Positions 53,139 to 61,524 of a stretch of DNA of 64,000 bases are shown here, piece by piece (the stretch's first letter is position 1; every line of letters starts with the position of its first letter). The position numbers and the translations under genes were made by a program. Under the pieces are notes generated by a model, which worked only from the letters and a program-made list of their open reading frames with translations, did not search any database and was not told where the DNA came from. The stretch covers positions 1 to 64,000 of the forward strand of contig NZ_JACHGN010000032.1 in NCBI RefSeq assembly GCF_014202315.1. Reading direction: 5' to 3'. This DNA is from Thermocatellispora tengchongensis (GTDB lineage: Bacteria; Actinomycetota; Actinomycetes; Streptosporangiales; Streptosporangiaceae).

Positions 53139-54485
53139 ATGCTTCCGTCCTTGGCCGCTCCCATAGCGCCCATCGCCCACCATGATCTCCTGGTCTTCCT
53201 GCTGCAGGTCGGGCTGCTGCTCATGCTCGCCGTCGGGCTGGGCCGCCTGGCCATGCGCTTCGGCATGCCCGCCGTGGTCGGCGAGCTGTTCGTGGGCGTG
53301 ATCCTCGGCCCGTCCTTCCTGGCCTGGGCAGCCCCGGGCCTGCACACCTGGCTGTTCCCCGCCAGCCCCGAGCAGTACCACCTGCTGGACGCCGTCGGCC
53401 AGATCGGCGTGCTGCTGCTGGTCGGCCTGACCGGCATGCACATGGACATGAGCCTGGTCCGGCGCCGCGGCGGCACCGCCGCCGGCGTCAGCATCGGCGG
53501 CCTGGTCATCCCGCTCGGCCTGGGCATCGCCGCCGGCTTCCTGCTGCCCAAGGCCCTCATCCCCGAGGGCACCGACACCACCGTCTTCGCCCTGTTCCTG
53601 GGCGTCGCCATGTGCGTCAGCGCCATCCCGGTCATCGCAAAGACCCTGATGGACATGAAGCTCATCCACCGCAACATCGGCCAGCTCACCCTGACCGCCG
53701 GCATGCTGGATGACGCCTTCGGCTGGTTCATGCTCTCCATCGTCAGCGCCATGGCGGTCAACGCGGTCTCCGCGGGAACCGTGTTCACCTCGCTGGCCTA
53801 CCTGGCCGCCATCATCGTCTTCGCCCTCACCATCGGCCGGCCGATCGTGCGCGGGGCGCTGCGCCTGACCGCCCGCTCCGAGGAGCCCGGCCCGACGGTG
53901 GCCACCGCGGCGGTGCTGATCCTGCTGGCCTCGGCCGGCACCCACGCGCTCGGGCTGGAGGCGGTCTTCGGCGCGTTCGTCTGCGGCATCCTGATCGGCA
54001 CCGCGGGCAAGGTCGATCCGTCCCGGCTGGCGCCGCTGCGCACGGTGGTGCTGTCCGGCTTCGCGCCGATCTTCTTCGCCACGGCCGGGCTGCGCATGGA
54101 CCTCACCGCGCTGGTGCGCCCGGAGGTCCTGCTGGCCGGTCTGGCGGTGCTGGCCATCGCGATCATCGGCAAGTTCCTGGGCGCGTACGCCGGTGCGCGG
54201 CTGAGCCGGCTGAACCGCTGGGAGGCGCTGGCGCTGGGCGCCGGGCTGAACGCCCGCGGCGTGATCGAGGTCGTGGTGGCCATGGTCGGGCTCCGGCTGG
54301 GCATCCTGAGCGTCGAGGCGTACACGATCGTGGTGCTGGTGGCGATCGTGACCTCGCTGATGGCCCCGCCGATCCTGCGCATGGCCATGACCCGGGTCGA
54401 GCAGACCGCGGAGGAGGAGATCCGCGAGAACGAGCAGCGCGCCTGGACCCGCCAGCCCGCCGGCGGGCCCGAGCCGATCCTGTGA
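53139..54485 (+). CDS. CPA2 family cation/proton antiporter
   Basis: 448 residues from ATG 53139, with AAGGAGCACG upstream. Twelve to thirteen membrane helices; the KefB/NapA-like core is recognisable in MPAVVGELFVGVILGPS, MCVSAIPVIAKTLMD and the paired acidic residues in GMLDDAFGW (about 188-196), which bind the ion. GLNARGVIEVVVAMVGL near the C-terminus is typical of antiporters found in antibiotic clusters. No RCK/TrkA domain is fused; a 25-residue Glu/Arg-rich cytoplasmic tail follows. K+ or Na+ specificity unknown. Its stop is one base from the stop of the convergent gene. Confidence 0.92.
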   Translation: MLPSLAAPIAPIAHHDLLVFLLQVGLLLMLAVGLGRLAMRFGMPAVVGELFVGVILGPSFLAWAAPGLHTWLFPASPEQYHLLDAVGQIGVLLLVGLTGMHMDMSLVRRRGGTAAGVSIGGLVIPLGLGIAAGFLLPKALIPEGTDTTVFALFLGVAMCVSAIPVIAKTLMDMKLIHRNIGQLTLTAGMLDDAFGWFMLSIVSAMAVNAVSAGTVFTSLAYLAAIIVFALTIGRPIVRGALRLTARSEEPGPTVATAAVLILLASAGTHALGLEAVFGAFVCGILIGTAGKVDPSRLAPLRTVVLSGFAPIFFATAGLRMDLTALVRPEVLLAGLAVLAIAIIGKFLGAYAGARLSRLNRWEALALGAGLNARGVIEVVVAMVGLRLGILSVEAYTIVVLVAIVTSLMAPPILRMAMTRVEQTAEEEIRENEQRAWTRQPAGGPEPIL

Positions 54486-54486
54486 C

Positions 54487-55230
54487 TCACCGGGCGAGGA
54501 CGCGCACGTCGCCGCCGGTGCTCCTGGCCACGATGGTCCGGGAGCTGCGGCGCGAGTCGAGCTCGCAGCGCTCCTCGCCCTCCTCGCTCCTGGCCTTGAT
54601 CGCATAGCTCGCCCGGGGGAGCGTCGTGGTCACGCGGCCGTCGCGGGAGCGCACGTCCACGTCGTCCGGCGGCTCGGCGAAGGAGAGGTTGATCGGGCCG
54701 CCGTCGGCGCGGGCGTGCACCCTGGCCGACCTCAGGCGGTCGCCGACGATGACGTCGTCGTCGCCCAGCAGGCGCAGGGCCCCGGAGGTGCCGTACGCCC
54801 TGATGGGGCCGGAGGCCGCCACCTCCACGTCCTGGGTCAGGTCGTTGAGGGTCACCCCGTCGTCGTGGGAGTTGACCTTCAGGCGGACCCGGGGCGGGAC
54901 CCGGATGTGGTAGCGGGCGCCGCAGTCGCCCAGGACGCCGGCGCACTCGGCGGTCAGGCGGAGGGTGCCGTCGCGCAGGGACCAGGAGCTCTGGTCCGGC
55001 TCGGCGGCCTTGCCGCGCAGCCAGCGGTCCACCTTCACGGTGTCGCCGGTGCCGGGCAGGATGCGCAGACCGCCCAGTGAGGACGTGATGGTCAGCTCGG
55101 CGCCGCTGTACGCGAAGGACCGGGCGGCGTGCGCCTCCTCCGCCTCCAGCTCGATCGCGCACGCCGTCGCCGTGGCCGCGAGCGCCGACAGTGCCGCCAG
55201 CGCCGTCGTGGTCGCCAGGAATCGCCTCAT
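54487..55230 (-). CDS. DUF4097-like putative lipoprotein
   Basis: 247 residues. A signal ends ATAC, a loose lipobox with Cys24, then a beta-rich domain of repeated short strands: ITSSLGGLRILPGTGDTVKVDRWLRG, RVPPRVRLKVNSHDDGVTLNDL, IRAYGTSGALRL, VDVRSRDGRVTTTLPRASYAIKARSEEGEERC. This is the pattern of DUF4097/adhesin-like beta-helix proteins anchored outside the membrane. Function unknown. It ends one base from the antiporter stop. Confidence 0.8.
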   Translation of the reverse strand: MRRFLATTTALAALSALAATATACAIELEAEEAHAARSFAYSGAELTITSSLGGLRILPGTGDTVKVDRWLRGKAAEPDQSSWSLRDGTLRLTAECAGVLGDCGARYHIRVPPRVRLKVNSHDDGVTLNDLTQDVEVAASGPIRAYGTSGALRLLGDDDVIVGDRLRSARVHARADGGPINLSFAEPPDDVDVRSRDGRVTTTLPRASYAIKARSEEGEERCELDSRRSSRTIVARSTGGDVRVLAR

Positions 55231-55315
55231 GACGCGATCGTCGTGCCTGGCGGCGCCGGCGGCATCGGTCGTATGGCCGAGGCCGCTTCGTTCGTTCGGG
55301 TGGTTCGGTGGCTCG

Positions 55316-56320
55316 CTAGTTCCGGGTGCTCTCGCGCACGATCAGCTCGGGCTGGAACATGATCTGCTGGTGCGCGTGGCTGCCCGGGTTGTCGCACTCG
55401 TCGAGCAGGAGTTCGGTGGCGACCTGCCCCAGCCGGTGGGTGGGCTGGCGGATGGAGGTCAGCGTCACCGCCGACGCCGAGGCGAAGTCGATGTCGTCGT
55501 AGCCGACCAGGGCCACGTCGTCTGGCACCCGTACGCCCGCGTGCATCAGGCCCCGCAGCACGCCCAGGGCCAGCAGGTCGTTGGCGCAGAAGACGGCGTC
55601 GGGCAGCCCCTCGGCCAGCAGCTTCTCGGCGGCCTGCTGCCCGGCCCGCGCCGTCATGGCCGTCATCGGCACCTCCACCAGCGAGGCGGGATCGCGCCCC
55701 GCGGCGGCCAGCGCCCGCTCGGCCCCCTGACGGCGGTCGGCGCACTGCCGGATGCTGGTCGGCCCCGTCACGTACGCCACCCGCTCGGCCCCGCCCTCGA
55801 TGAGGTGCGCGACGGCCATCGCCCCGCCCGTCACGTCGTTGACCGCCACCGAGCACTGGTCGGGACGGGTGGCCGGATGGTCCACGAACACGACGTTGAT
55901 ACCCCGCTCCTTGATCCGGTCAAGGCGGGCCTGGTCCTCGTCGGACGGGGTGATGAGCACCCCCCGAACCCGTTGCTCGGCGAAGACGAGCAGGTTACGC
56001 TGCTCCTTCATCCGATCGCCCGAGGAGTTGCCGAGGATGACCGCATACCCCCGGTCGCTCGCCACGTCCTCGACCCCCGCGGCGACGTCGGTGAAGAAGG
56101 GGTTGCCGATGTCGATCACCGAAAGGCCGATCGTACGGCTGTGCCCGGCCCGCAGGCTGGACGCCGACCCGTGCCGCACGAACCCCAGCTCACTGATCGC
56201 CCGCTCGACCCGCGTCCGAGTGGAGGCCGCGACCTTCTCGGGCCGGTTCAACACATTGGACACCGTCCCGGGGGAGACGCCCGCCCGAGCGGCCACGTCT
56301 TTGATGCTCACCGAGCCCAT
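55316..56320 (-). CDS. LacI-family transcriptional repressor of the rhamnose genes
   Basis: 334 residues from ATG 56320. N-terminal HTH and hinge (SIKDVAARAGVSPGTVSNVLNRPEKVAASTRTRVERAISELGF..SSLRAGHSRTIG) and a periplasmic-binding-like sugar domain. Next to its own start is AAAACGTATC (56333-56342), a variant of the AAAACGTTTT operator found at both rhamnose promoters. LacI dimers bind such CG-centred palindromes, so it is very likely the regulator of rhaM-rhaI-aldolase and the ABC importer, released by L-rhamnose or a derivative. Actinomycete and Rhizobium rhamnose regulons use other regulators (RhaR/DeoR), so this is a lineage variant. Confidence 0.85.
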   Translation of the reverse strand: MGSVSIKDVAARAGVSPGTVSNVLNRPEKVAASTRTRVERAISELGFVRHGSASSLRAGHSRTIGLSVIDIGNPFFTDVAAGVEDVASDRGYAVILGNSSGDRMKEQRNLLVFAEQRVRGVLITPSDEDQARLDRIKERGINVVFVDHPATRPDQCSVAVNDVTGGAMAVAHLIEGGAERVAYVTGPTSIRQCADRRQGAERALAAAGRDPASLVEVPMTAMTARAGQQAAEKLLAEGLPDAVFCANDLLALGVLRGLMHAGVRVPDDVALVGYDDIDFASASAVTLTSIRQPTHRLGQVATELLLDECDNPGSHAHQQIMFQPELIVRESTRN

Positions 56321-56328
56321 GACAAATT

Positions 56329-56342
56329 ATTAAAACGTATCA
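56329..56342. promoter_or_regulatory. Autoregulatory LacI operator
   Basis: TATTAAAACGTATC just upstream of the lacI-type gene. Compared with AAAACGTTTT at 57663 and 61499, the left half is exact and the right half has two changes. Confidence 0.65.
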
Positions 56343-56345
56343 AGC

Positions 56346-57600
56346 CGCAAAGTGCCACTTGTGCCGCGTTCTGACCCCCGCATGTCGCGAAATAACCCGT
56401 AAATCGATTCAGTCAGACAAGCCACCCCTCTCCTCCACCGGCCTGCGCCTGCCGCCCGCGCCCTTGCGTCGGCGCTCCTCCCCGCCCCGCCCTCATGCGG
56501 CCCTCGCGCCGCATCCTTCCGGGCTCCCCCGGCCGGGCTCATCTCGCCCGCGCCTTCCGCGCCCATGGGGGAGGTGTCGAATGTCCGCTGGTCCGGGCAC
56601 GGGCGCCTGGCGACGCCGTGCCACCTTCCGCCCCCGAGATCTTCCGCTCTGCGCCCTCTCGGCCATGCCCCTTTCGGCTCCCGCCCTCCCGCCGCCATCG
56701 AACCTCCACTCCTCGCAGTCGCACGTCCCACCCCGGGAAGTCCCGTCGCGCCCGCCTATCCACCGCCCGCCCCTTGCCCTTCGGTGGTCGGCAGGGCCGG
56801 GCGAGCTGCGCACGCCGGAGCGCCGCTCGCCGCGCGGCACCGGTGCCCCGCAAGGTCCGGCTCCACGCCTGCGGCGAACCCGAGCCCGGTGCCGACTTGG
56901 TCAACCGCCGCGCGGCGGAGGTGGCGGGCGGAGGTGGCGGGCGGCGGCACGGACGGCGAAGGCGCCGGCTGGGGTCCGCGTTGCGGGCAGGGCGCCGGGT
57001 GCGCCCCTCCTTGCGGGCAGGGCGCCGGGTGCGCCCCTCCTTGCCGCCTCATCCCGCCTCCACCCCTCGCCCATGCCCTCGCCGCTATCGCCCATCCCGC
57101 CTCCACCACCTCACCGCTGTCGCCCGTCTGGCCTGCGCCTGCCCCCTGTGCTCTTACAGCCGGCGTTCATCCGGCCTGTGCGCGTCGCCCGTGCCTTTGC
57201 GGCCGGTGTTCATCCGGTCTCCGCCTGCCGCCCGTGCCCCTCGCCGACCGGCCATCCTCCCCGCCCCGCCCTCTCCGCCGTGCTCATCCGGCCCTCGCGT
57301 CGCGTCCTTCCGAGCCCCATCCCGGTAAAGGGCCATCTCGCCCGCGCTTGCCCGCGCCCACGTGGGGAGTGTCGAGCGTGCGGCGGGCCGGGCGCGGGAA
57401 GGCCGAGGCCCGGGACGTGCGCCGGAAGCGGCGGGGGCGGTGCCCGGTCGTGCCTCCCCGCACACTCACTCTGCGCGCTCCTGATGCCCGCCGCCTGGGT
57501 GTGCGTGTTCGGGAGGAGAGGGCGGGAGGGCCACGTACGGGCAGAGGCCGGCGGCCGGGCCGGTCTCGGCCCGGGGAAGGGCCGCTGTCGTGGGGGTGGG
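56346..57600. repeat. C-rich intergenic region of decayed and tandem repeats
   Basis: About 1.25 kb between the repressor and rhaM with no credible gene, although stops are rare in all frames because of base composition. It contains a perfect 30-bp tandem duplication (56981-57010 and 57011-57040, beginning TTGCGGGCAGGGCGCC, plus a partial third copy). Two diverged copies of a roughly 160-base block (about 56440-56600 and 57220-57395) share CCTCCCCGCCCCGCCCTC, CATCTCGCCCGCGC and TGTCGA. Three degenerate GCCG(G/T)(C/T)GTTCATCCGG units lie near 57150-57300. The plus strand is strikingly C-rich. Confidence 0.65.
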
Positions 57601-57615
57601 GATGCGCACAGGGCA

Positions 57616-57674
57616 TTGACACCCCGTGTGCGTCGGCCGTAGCGTCTGGAGGTAGGTTTGTTAAAACGTTTTTT
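57616..57674 (+). promoter_or_regulatory. rhaM promoter with LacI operator
   Basis: TTGACA (57616-57621), an 18-base spacer and TAGCGT (57640-57645) form a sigma-70-type promoter; TTAAAACGTTTTTT (57661-57674), with the palindrome AAAACGTTTT at 57663-57672, lies just past the expected start point. The arrangement is repeated at 61454-61509. Confidence 0.85.
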
Positions 57675-57704
57675 GTGGCCTCAGACGCTGATCGTGGAGC
57701 TTTC

Positions 57705-58025
57705 GTGCGACGGGTGTGCTTCCTGCTGAAGGTCCGGGTCGATCGCCTGGACGAGTACCGCGAACGTCATGCCTCGGTGTGGCCCGAGATGCGTGAGGCG
57801 CTGCGGAAGGCGGGCTGGGGCAACTACTCGCTGTTCCTGCGCGAGGACGGCCTGCTGGTCGGCTATCTGGAGACCGAGGATCTGGACGCTGCGCGGGCCG
57901 CGATGGCCGAGACCGAGGTCAACGCTCGCTGGCAGGCGGAGATGGCGCCGTTCTTCGAAGATCTCGACGGCCGCCGCCCCGACGAGGGGTTCGTGCCCCT
58001 CGAAGAGATCTTCCACCTCGACTGA
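57705..58025 (+). CDS. rhaM: L-rhamnose mutarotase
   Basis: 106 residues from GTG 57705 (GGAG six bases upstream); the same frame is open far upstream through repeat sequence, which is not coding. RhaM interconverts the anomers of L-rhamnose for the isomerase. Residues known from the E. coli enzyme align exactly: His22 (RERHASVW), Tyr41 (GNYSLF) and Trp76 (NARWQAEM). Length matches the family (about 104). First gene of rhaM-rhaI-aldolase; 45 bases to rhaI. Confidence 0.93.
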   Translation: MRRVCFLLKVRVDRLDEYRERHASVWPEMREALRKAGWGNYSLFLREDGLLVGYLETEDLDAARAAMAETEVNARWQAEMAPFFEDLDGRRPDEGFVPLEEIFHLD

Positions 58026-58070
58026 CGAGCCCCCCGTTTCCCCCTCCACAAGAAGACGAATCAGGGATCG

Positions 58071-59231
58071 ATGAAGGACACCACGGAGATCAAGGCCGCC
58101 CTAAGGGCGCAGCACATCGAGACGCCCTCGTGGGCGTACGGCAACTCGGGCACGCGCTTCAAGGTGTTCGCGCAGCGGGGCGTGCCGCGCGACCCGTACG
58201 AGAAGCTGGCGGACGCGGCCCAGGTGCACAAGTACACCGGCGTGGCGCCCACTGTCGCCCTGCACATCCCCTGGGACAAGGTGGACGACTACGCCGACCT
58301 GGCGCGTCATGCCCGTGAGCTGGGCGTGGGCATCGGCGCGATCAACTCCAACGTCTTCCAGGACGACGACTACATGCTCGGCAGCGTCACCAACCCCGAC
58401 CCGGCCGTGCGCCGCAAGGCCACCGACCACCTGCTGGAATGCGTGGACATCATGGACCAGACCGGGTCCGACACGCTCAAGCTGTGGTTCTCCGACGGCA
58501 CCAACTACCCCGGCCAGGACGACATCCGCGCCCGCCAGGACCGCCTGGCCGAGGCGCTGGCCACCGTGTACGAGCGGCTGGGCGAGAACCAGCGGTTCCT
58601 GCTGGAGTACAAGCTGTTCGAGCCCGCGTTCTACACCACCGACGTGCCCGACTGGGGCACCGCGTACGCCCACTGCGTCAAGCTGGGGCCGAAGGCGCAG
58701 GTCGTGGTGGACACCGGGCACCACGCGCCGGGCACCAACATCGAGTTCATCGTGGCGTTCCTGCTGCGCGAGGGCAAGCTGGGCGGGTTCGACTTCAACT
58801 CCCGCTTCTACGCCGACGACGACCTGATGGTGGGGGCGGCCGACCCGTTCCAGCTCTTCCGGATCATGTTCGAGGTCGTACGCGGCGGCGGGCTCGGCCC
58901 GCACGTGGCGTTCATGCTGGACCAGTGCCACAACATCGAGCCGAAGATCCCGGGCCAGATTCGGTCGGTGATGAACGTGCAGGAGGCCACGGCCAAGGCG
59001 CTGCTGGTCGACCAGGAGGCGCTGAGCGCCGCGCAGCAGGCCGGTGACGTGCTGGGCGCGAACGCCGTGTTCATGGACGCCTACAACACCGACGTGCGCC
59101 CGCTGCTGGCGGAGCTGCGTACCGAGATGGGGCTGGCCGCCGACCCGATGGCGGCCTACCGCGACTCGGGATACCACGAGAAGATCGCCGCCGAGCGCGT
59201 CGGCGGCACGCAGGCGGGCTGGGGGGCCTGA
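58071..59231 (+). CDS. rhaI: L-rhamnose isomerase (RhaI type)
   Basis: 386 residues. Converts L-rhamnose to L-rhamnulose; xylose-isomerase-like TIM barrel of the Pseudomonas/Rhizobium RhaI type rather than E. coli RhaA. Metal and substrate residues fall in LLEYKLFEPAFY, VVDTGHHAPGTNIEF, GFDFNSRFYADDD and MLDQCHNIEPKI. N-terminus ALRAQHIETPSWAYGNSGTRFKVF is characteristic. The stop shares one base with the aldolase ATG (TGATG), so the genes are coupled. Confidence 0.93.
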   Translation: MKDTTEIKAALRAQHIETPSWAYGNSGTRFKVFAQRGVPRDPYEKLADAAQVHKYTGVAPTVALHIPWDKVDDYADLARHARELGVGIGAINSNVFQDDDYMLGSVTNPDPAVRRKATDHLLECVDIMDQTGSDTLKLWFSDGTNYPGQDDIRARQDRLAEALATVYERLGENQRFLLEYKLFEPAFYTTDVPDWGTAYAHCVKLGPKAQVVVDTGHHAPGTNIEFIVAFLLREGKLGGFDFNSRFYADDDLMVGAADPFQLFRIMFEVVRGGGLGPHVAFMLDQCHNIEPKIPGQIRSVMNVQEATAKALLVDQEALSAAQQAGDVLGANAVFMDAYNTDVRPLLAELRTEMGLAADPMAAYRDSGYHEKIAAERVGGTQAGWGA

Positions 59232-61261
59232 TGGACGTCAAGAAACTGCTCGAACGCTGTCACACGCTGGGCGCCGACCCGCGCAACACCAACTACGCGG
59301 GCGGCAACGCCTCGGCGAAGGGGCTCGGCCTGGACCCGGTGACCGGGACCGACGTCGAGCTGATGTGGGTGAAGGGCTCCGGCGGCGACCTGGGCACGCT
59401 CACCGAGAGCGGCCTGGCCGTGCTCCGGCTGGACCGGCTGCGCGCGCTCACCCAGGTCTACCCGGGGGTCGAGCGCGAGGACGAGATGGTCGCGGCGTTC
59501 GACTACTGCCTGCACGGCCGCGGGGGAGCCGCGCCCAGCATCGACACGGCCATGCACGGCCTGGTCGAGGCCGCGCACGTGGACCACCTGCACCCGGACG
59601 CCGGCATCGCCATCGCGACCGCCGAGGACGGCCCGGAGCTGACCCGGCGGATCTTCGGCGACCGGGTGCTGTGGGTGCCGTGGCGGCGGCCCGGTTTCCA
59701 GCTCGGCCTGGACATCGCGGCCATCAAGGCGGACAACCCGCAGGCCATCGGGGTCATCCTGGGCGGGCACGGCATCACCGCGTGGGGCGAGACCTCCGAG
59801 GAGTGCCAGGCCAACTCCCTGGAGATCATCCGTACGGCGGAGCGCTACCTCGCCGAGCACGGCCGTCCCGACCCGTTCGGGGCGCGGGTGGCCGAGCCGC
59901 TGCCGCGGGAGGAGCGGCACGCCCGCGCCGCCGAGCTGTTCCCGGTGATCCGCGGCCTGTGCAGCACCGACGTGCGCCAGGTGGGCCACTACAACGACGA
60001 CCAGGTCGTGCTGGACTTCCTGGCCTGCGAGCGGCATCCCGAGCTGGCCGCGCTGGGCACGTCCTGCCCGGACCACTTCCTGCGTACGAAGGTCGCGCCG
60101 ATGGTGCTCGACCTGCCCGCGGACGCCCCGCTGGACGAGGTGGTGGAGCGGCTCGGCGAGCTGCACGCCGCGTACCGCGAGGACTACCGCGCCTACTACG
60201 AGCGGCACGCCACCCCCGACTCCCCGCCGATGCGCGGGGCCGATCCGGCGATCGTGCTGGTCCCGGGCGTGGGCATGTTCTCCTTCGGCAAGGACAAGCA
60301 GACCGCGCGGGTCGCCGGCGAGTTCTACGTCAACGCGATCAACGTGATGCGCGGCGCCGAGTCGGTCTCCCGCTACCGGCCGATCGAGGAGTCGGAGAAG
60401 TTCCGCATCGAGTACTGGGAGCTGGAGGAGGCCAAGCTGCGCCGCATGCCGGCGCCCAAGCCCCTGGCGACCAGGATCGCCCTGGTCACCGGCGGCGGCT
60501 CGGGCATCGGCGCGGCGACCGCGCGCCGCCTCGCCGCCGAGGGCGCGTGCGTGGTCATCGCCGACCGCGACCTGGCCGGCGCCGAGAAGGTCGCCGCCGA
60601 GATCGGCGCCAAGGCGCTGCGCCCGGAGGACGTGGCCGTCGCGGTCGAGGTGGACGTGACCTCCGAGGAGCAGATCGCCGCCGCGGTACGCCGGGCGGTG
60701 CTGGCCTTCGGCGGCGTGGACCTGGTGGTCAACAACGCCGGCCTGTCGCTGTCGCGCTCGCTGCTGGAGACGACCGTGGCCGACTGGGACCTCCAGCACG
60801 ACGTGATGGCCCGCGGCTCGTTCCTGGTCTCCCGCGAGTCCGCGCGGGTGATGATCGCGCAGGGCATGGGCGGCGACATCGTCTACATCGCCTCCAAGAA
60901 CTCGGTGTTCGCCGGCCCGAACAACGTGGCGTACGGCGCGGCCAAGGCCGACCAGGCGCACCAGGTCCGCCTGCTCGCCGCCGAGCTGGGCGAGCACGGC
61001 ATCCGGGTCAACGGCATCAACCCCGACGGGGTGGTACGCGGCTCGGGCATCTTCGCCTCCGGCTGGGGCGCCAACCGCGCCGCCGTGTACGGGGTCGAGG
61101 AGGAGAAGCTGGGCGAGTTCTACGCCCAGCGCACCCTGCTCAAGCGCGAGGTGCTCCCCGAGCACATCGCCACCGCGGTGTTCCTGGTCACCCAGCTCAG
61201 CCACACCACGGGCACGCACATCCCCGTGGACGCCGGCGTGGCCGCCGCCTTCCTGCGGTAA
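59231..61261 (+). CDS. Bifunctional rhamnulose-1-phosphate aldolase / lactaldehyde dehydrogenase
   Basis: 676 residues. N-terminal class II aldolase domain (about 1-390) with zinc histidines in HVDHLHPDAG and GGHGITAWG; it cleaves rhamnulose-1-phosphate to DHAP and L-lactaldehyde. C-terminal SDR domain (about 410-676): ALVTGGGSGIGAATARR, VVNNAGLS, and Tyr/Lys in AYGAAKADQ, which oxidises lactaldehyde to lactate. The fusion (RhaE/RhaW-like) is known in Bacillus, Chloroflexi and actinobacteria. Missing from the operon is rhamnulokinase, which must be elsewhere, probably just beyond the ABC genes. Confidence 0.92.
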   Translation: MDVKKLLERCHTLGADPRNTNYAGGNASAKGLGLDPVTGTDVELMWVKGSGGDLGTLTESGLAVLRLDRLRALTQVYPGVEREDEMVAAFDYCLHGRGGAAPSIDTAMHGLVEAAHVDHLHPDAGIAIATAEDGPELTRRIFGDRVLWVPWRRPGFQLGLDIAAIKADNPQAIGVILGGHGITAWGETSEECQANSLEIIRTAERYLAEHGRPDPFGARVAEPLPREERHARAAELFPVIRGLCSTDVRQVGHYNDDQVVLDFLACERHPELAALGTSCPDHFLRTKVAPMVLDLPADAPLDEVVERLGELHAAYREDYRAYYERHATPDSPPMRGADPAIVLVPGVGMFSFGKDKQTARVAGEFYVNAINVMRGAESVSRYRPIEESEKFRIEYWELEEAKLRRMPAPKPLATRIALVTGGGSGIGAATARRLAAEGACVVIADRDLAGAEKVAAEIGAKALRPEDVAVAVEVDVTSEEQIAAAVRRAVLAFGGVDLVVNNAGLSLSRSLLETTVADWDLQHDVMARGSFLVSRESARVMIAQGMGGDIVYIASKNSVFAGPNNVAYGAAKADQAHQVRLLAAELGEHGIRVNGINPDGVVRGSGIFASGWGANRAAVYGVEEEKLGEFYAQRTLLKREVLPEHIATAVFLVTQLSHTTGTHIPVDAGVAAAFLR

Positions 61262-61270
61262 CCCCGATCC

Positions 61271-61370
61271 GGCGGCGCCGCCCGGGTTCCTGCCACCCGG
61301 GCGGCGCCGCCGCGCGCCCGAGACGACCGGGGGCGACGCCCGCGCGCGAGGTTCGCGCGCGGGCTTTCGT
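61271..61370 (+). terminator. Double terminator after the rhamnose catabolic operon
   Basis: A 16-bp perfect stem (61271-61286 with 61296-61311, 9-base loop) is followed by a second, GCCCGCGCGCGA (61338-61349) with 61353-61364, a 12-bp stem with loop GGT and trailing TTTCGT. Together they separate the aldolase gene from the importer promoter. Confidence 0.85.
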
Positions 61371-61453
61371 CATGTCCGGGCCAGGCTTCGGTAAAGGGTT
61401 CTGACAGGGCGACCTTGCCCGTGTAACGCTCTGGAAACGGCGGATTGACTCCA

Positions 61454-61509
61454 TTGACACCTGGCGAGGGCGCGGCTTAGCGTGCTCAGGAACGTATTAA
61501 AACGTTTTT
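61454..61509 (+). promoter_or_regulatory. Importer promoter with LacI operator
   Basis: TTGACA (61454-61459), 18-base spacer, TAGCGT (61478-61483), then TTAAAACGTTTTT (61497-61509) with AAAACGTTTT at 61499-61508. Promoter boxes, spacer length and operator match those of the rhaM promoter. Confidence 0.85.
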
Positions 61510-61524
61510 GAAGCCGGAGTGCTC

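Noticed and set aside
56359-57642. Long plus-strand open frames in the C-rich repeat field
   Set aside because: All three frames are open because stops are rare, products are Arg/Pro/Ala mixtures, and the frames run across tandem and diverged repeats.
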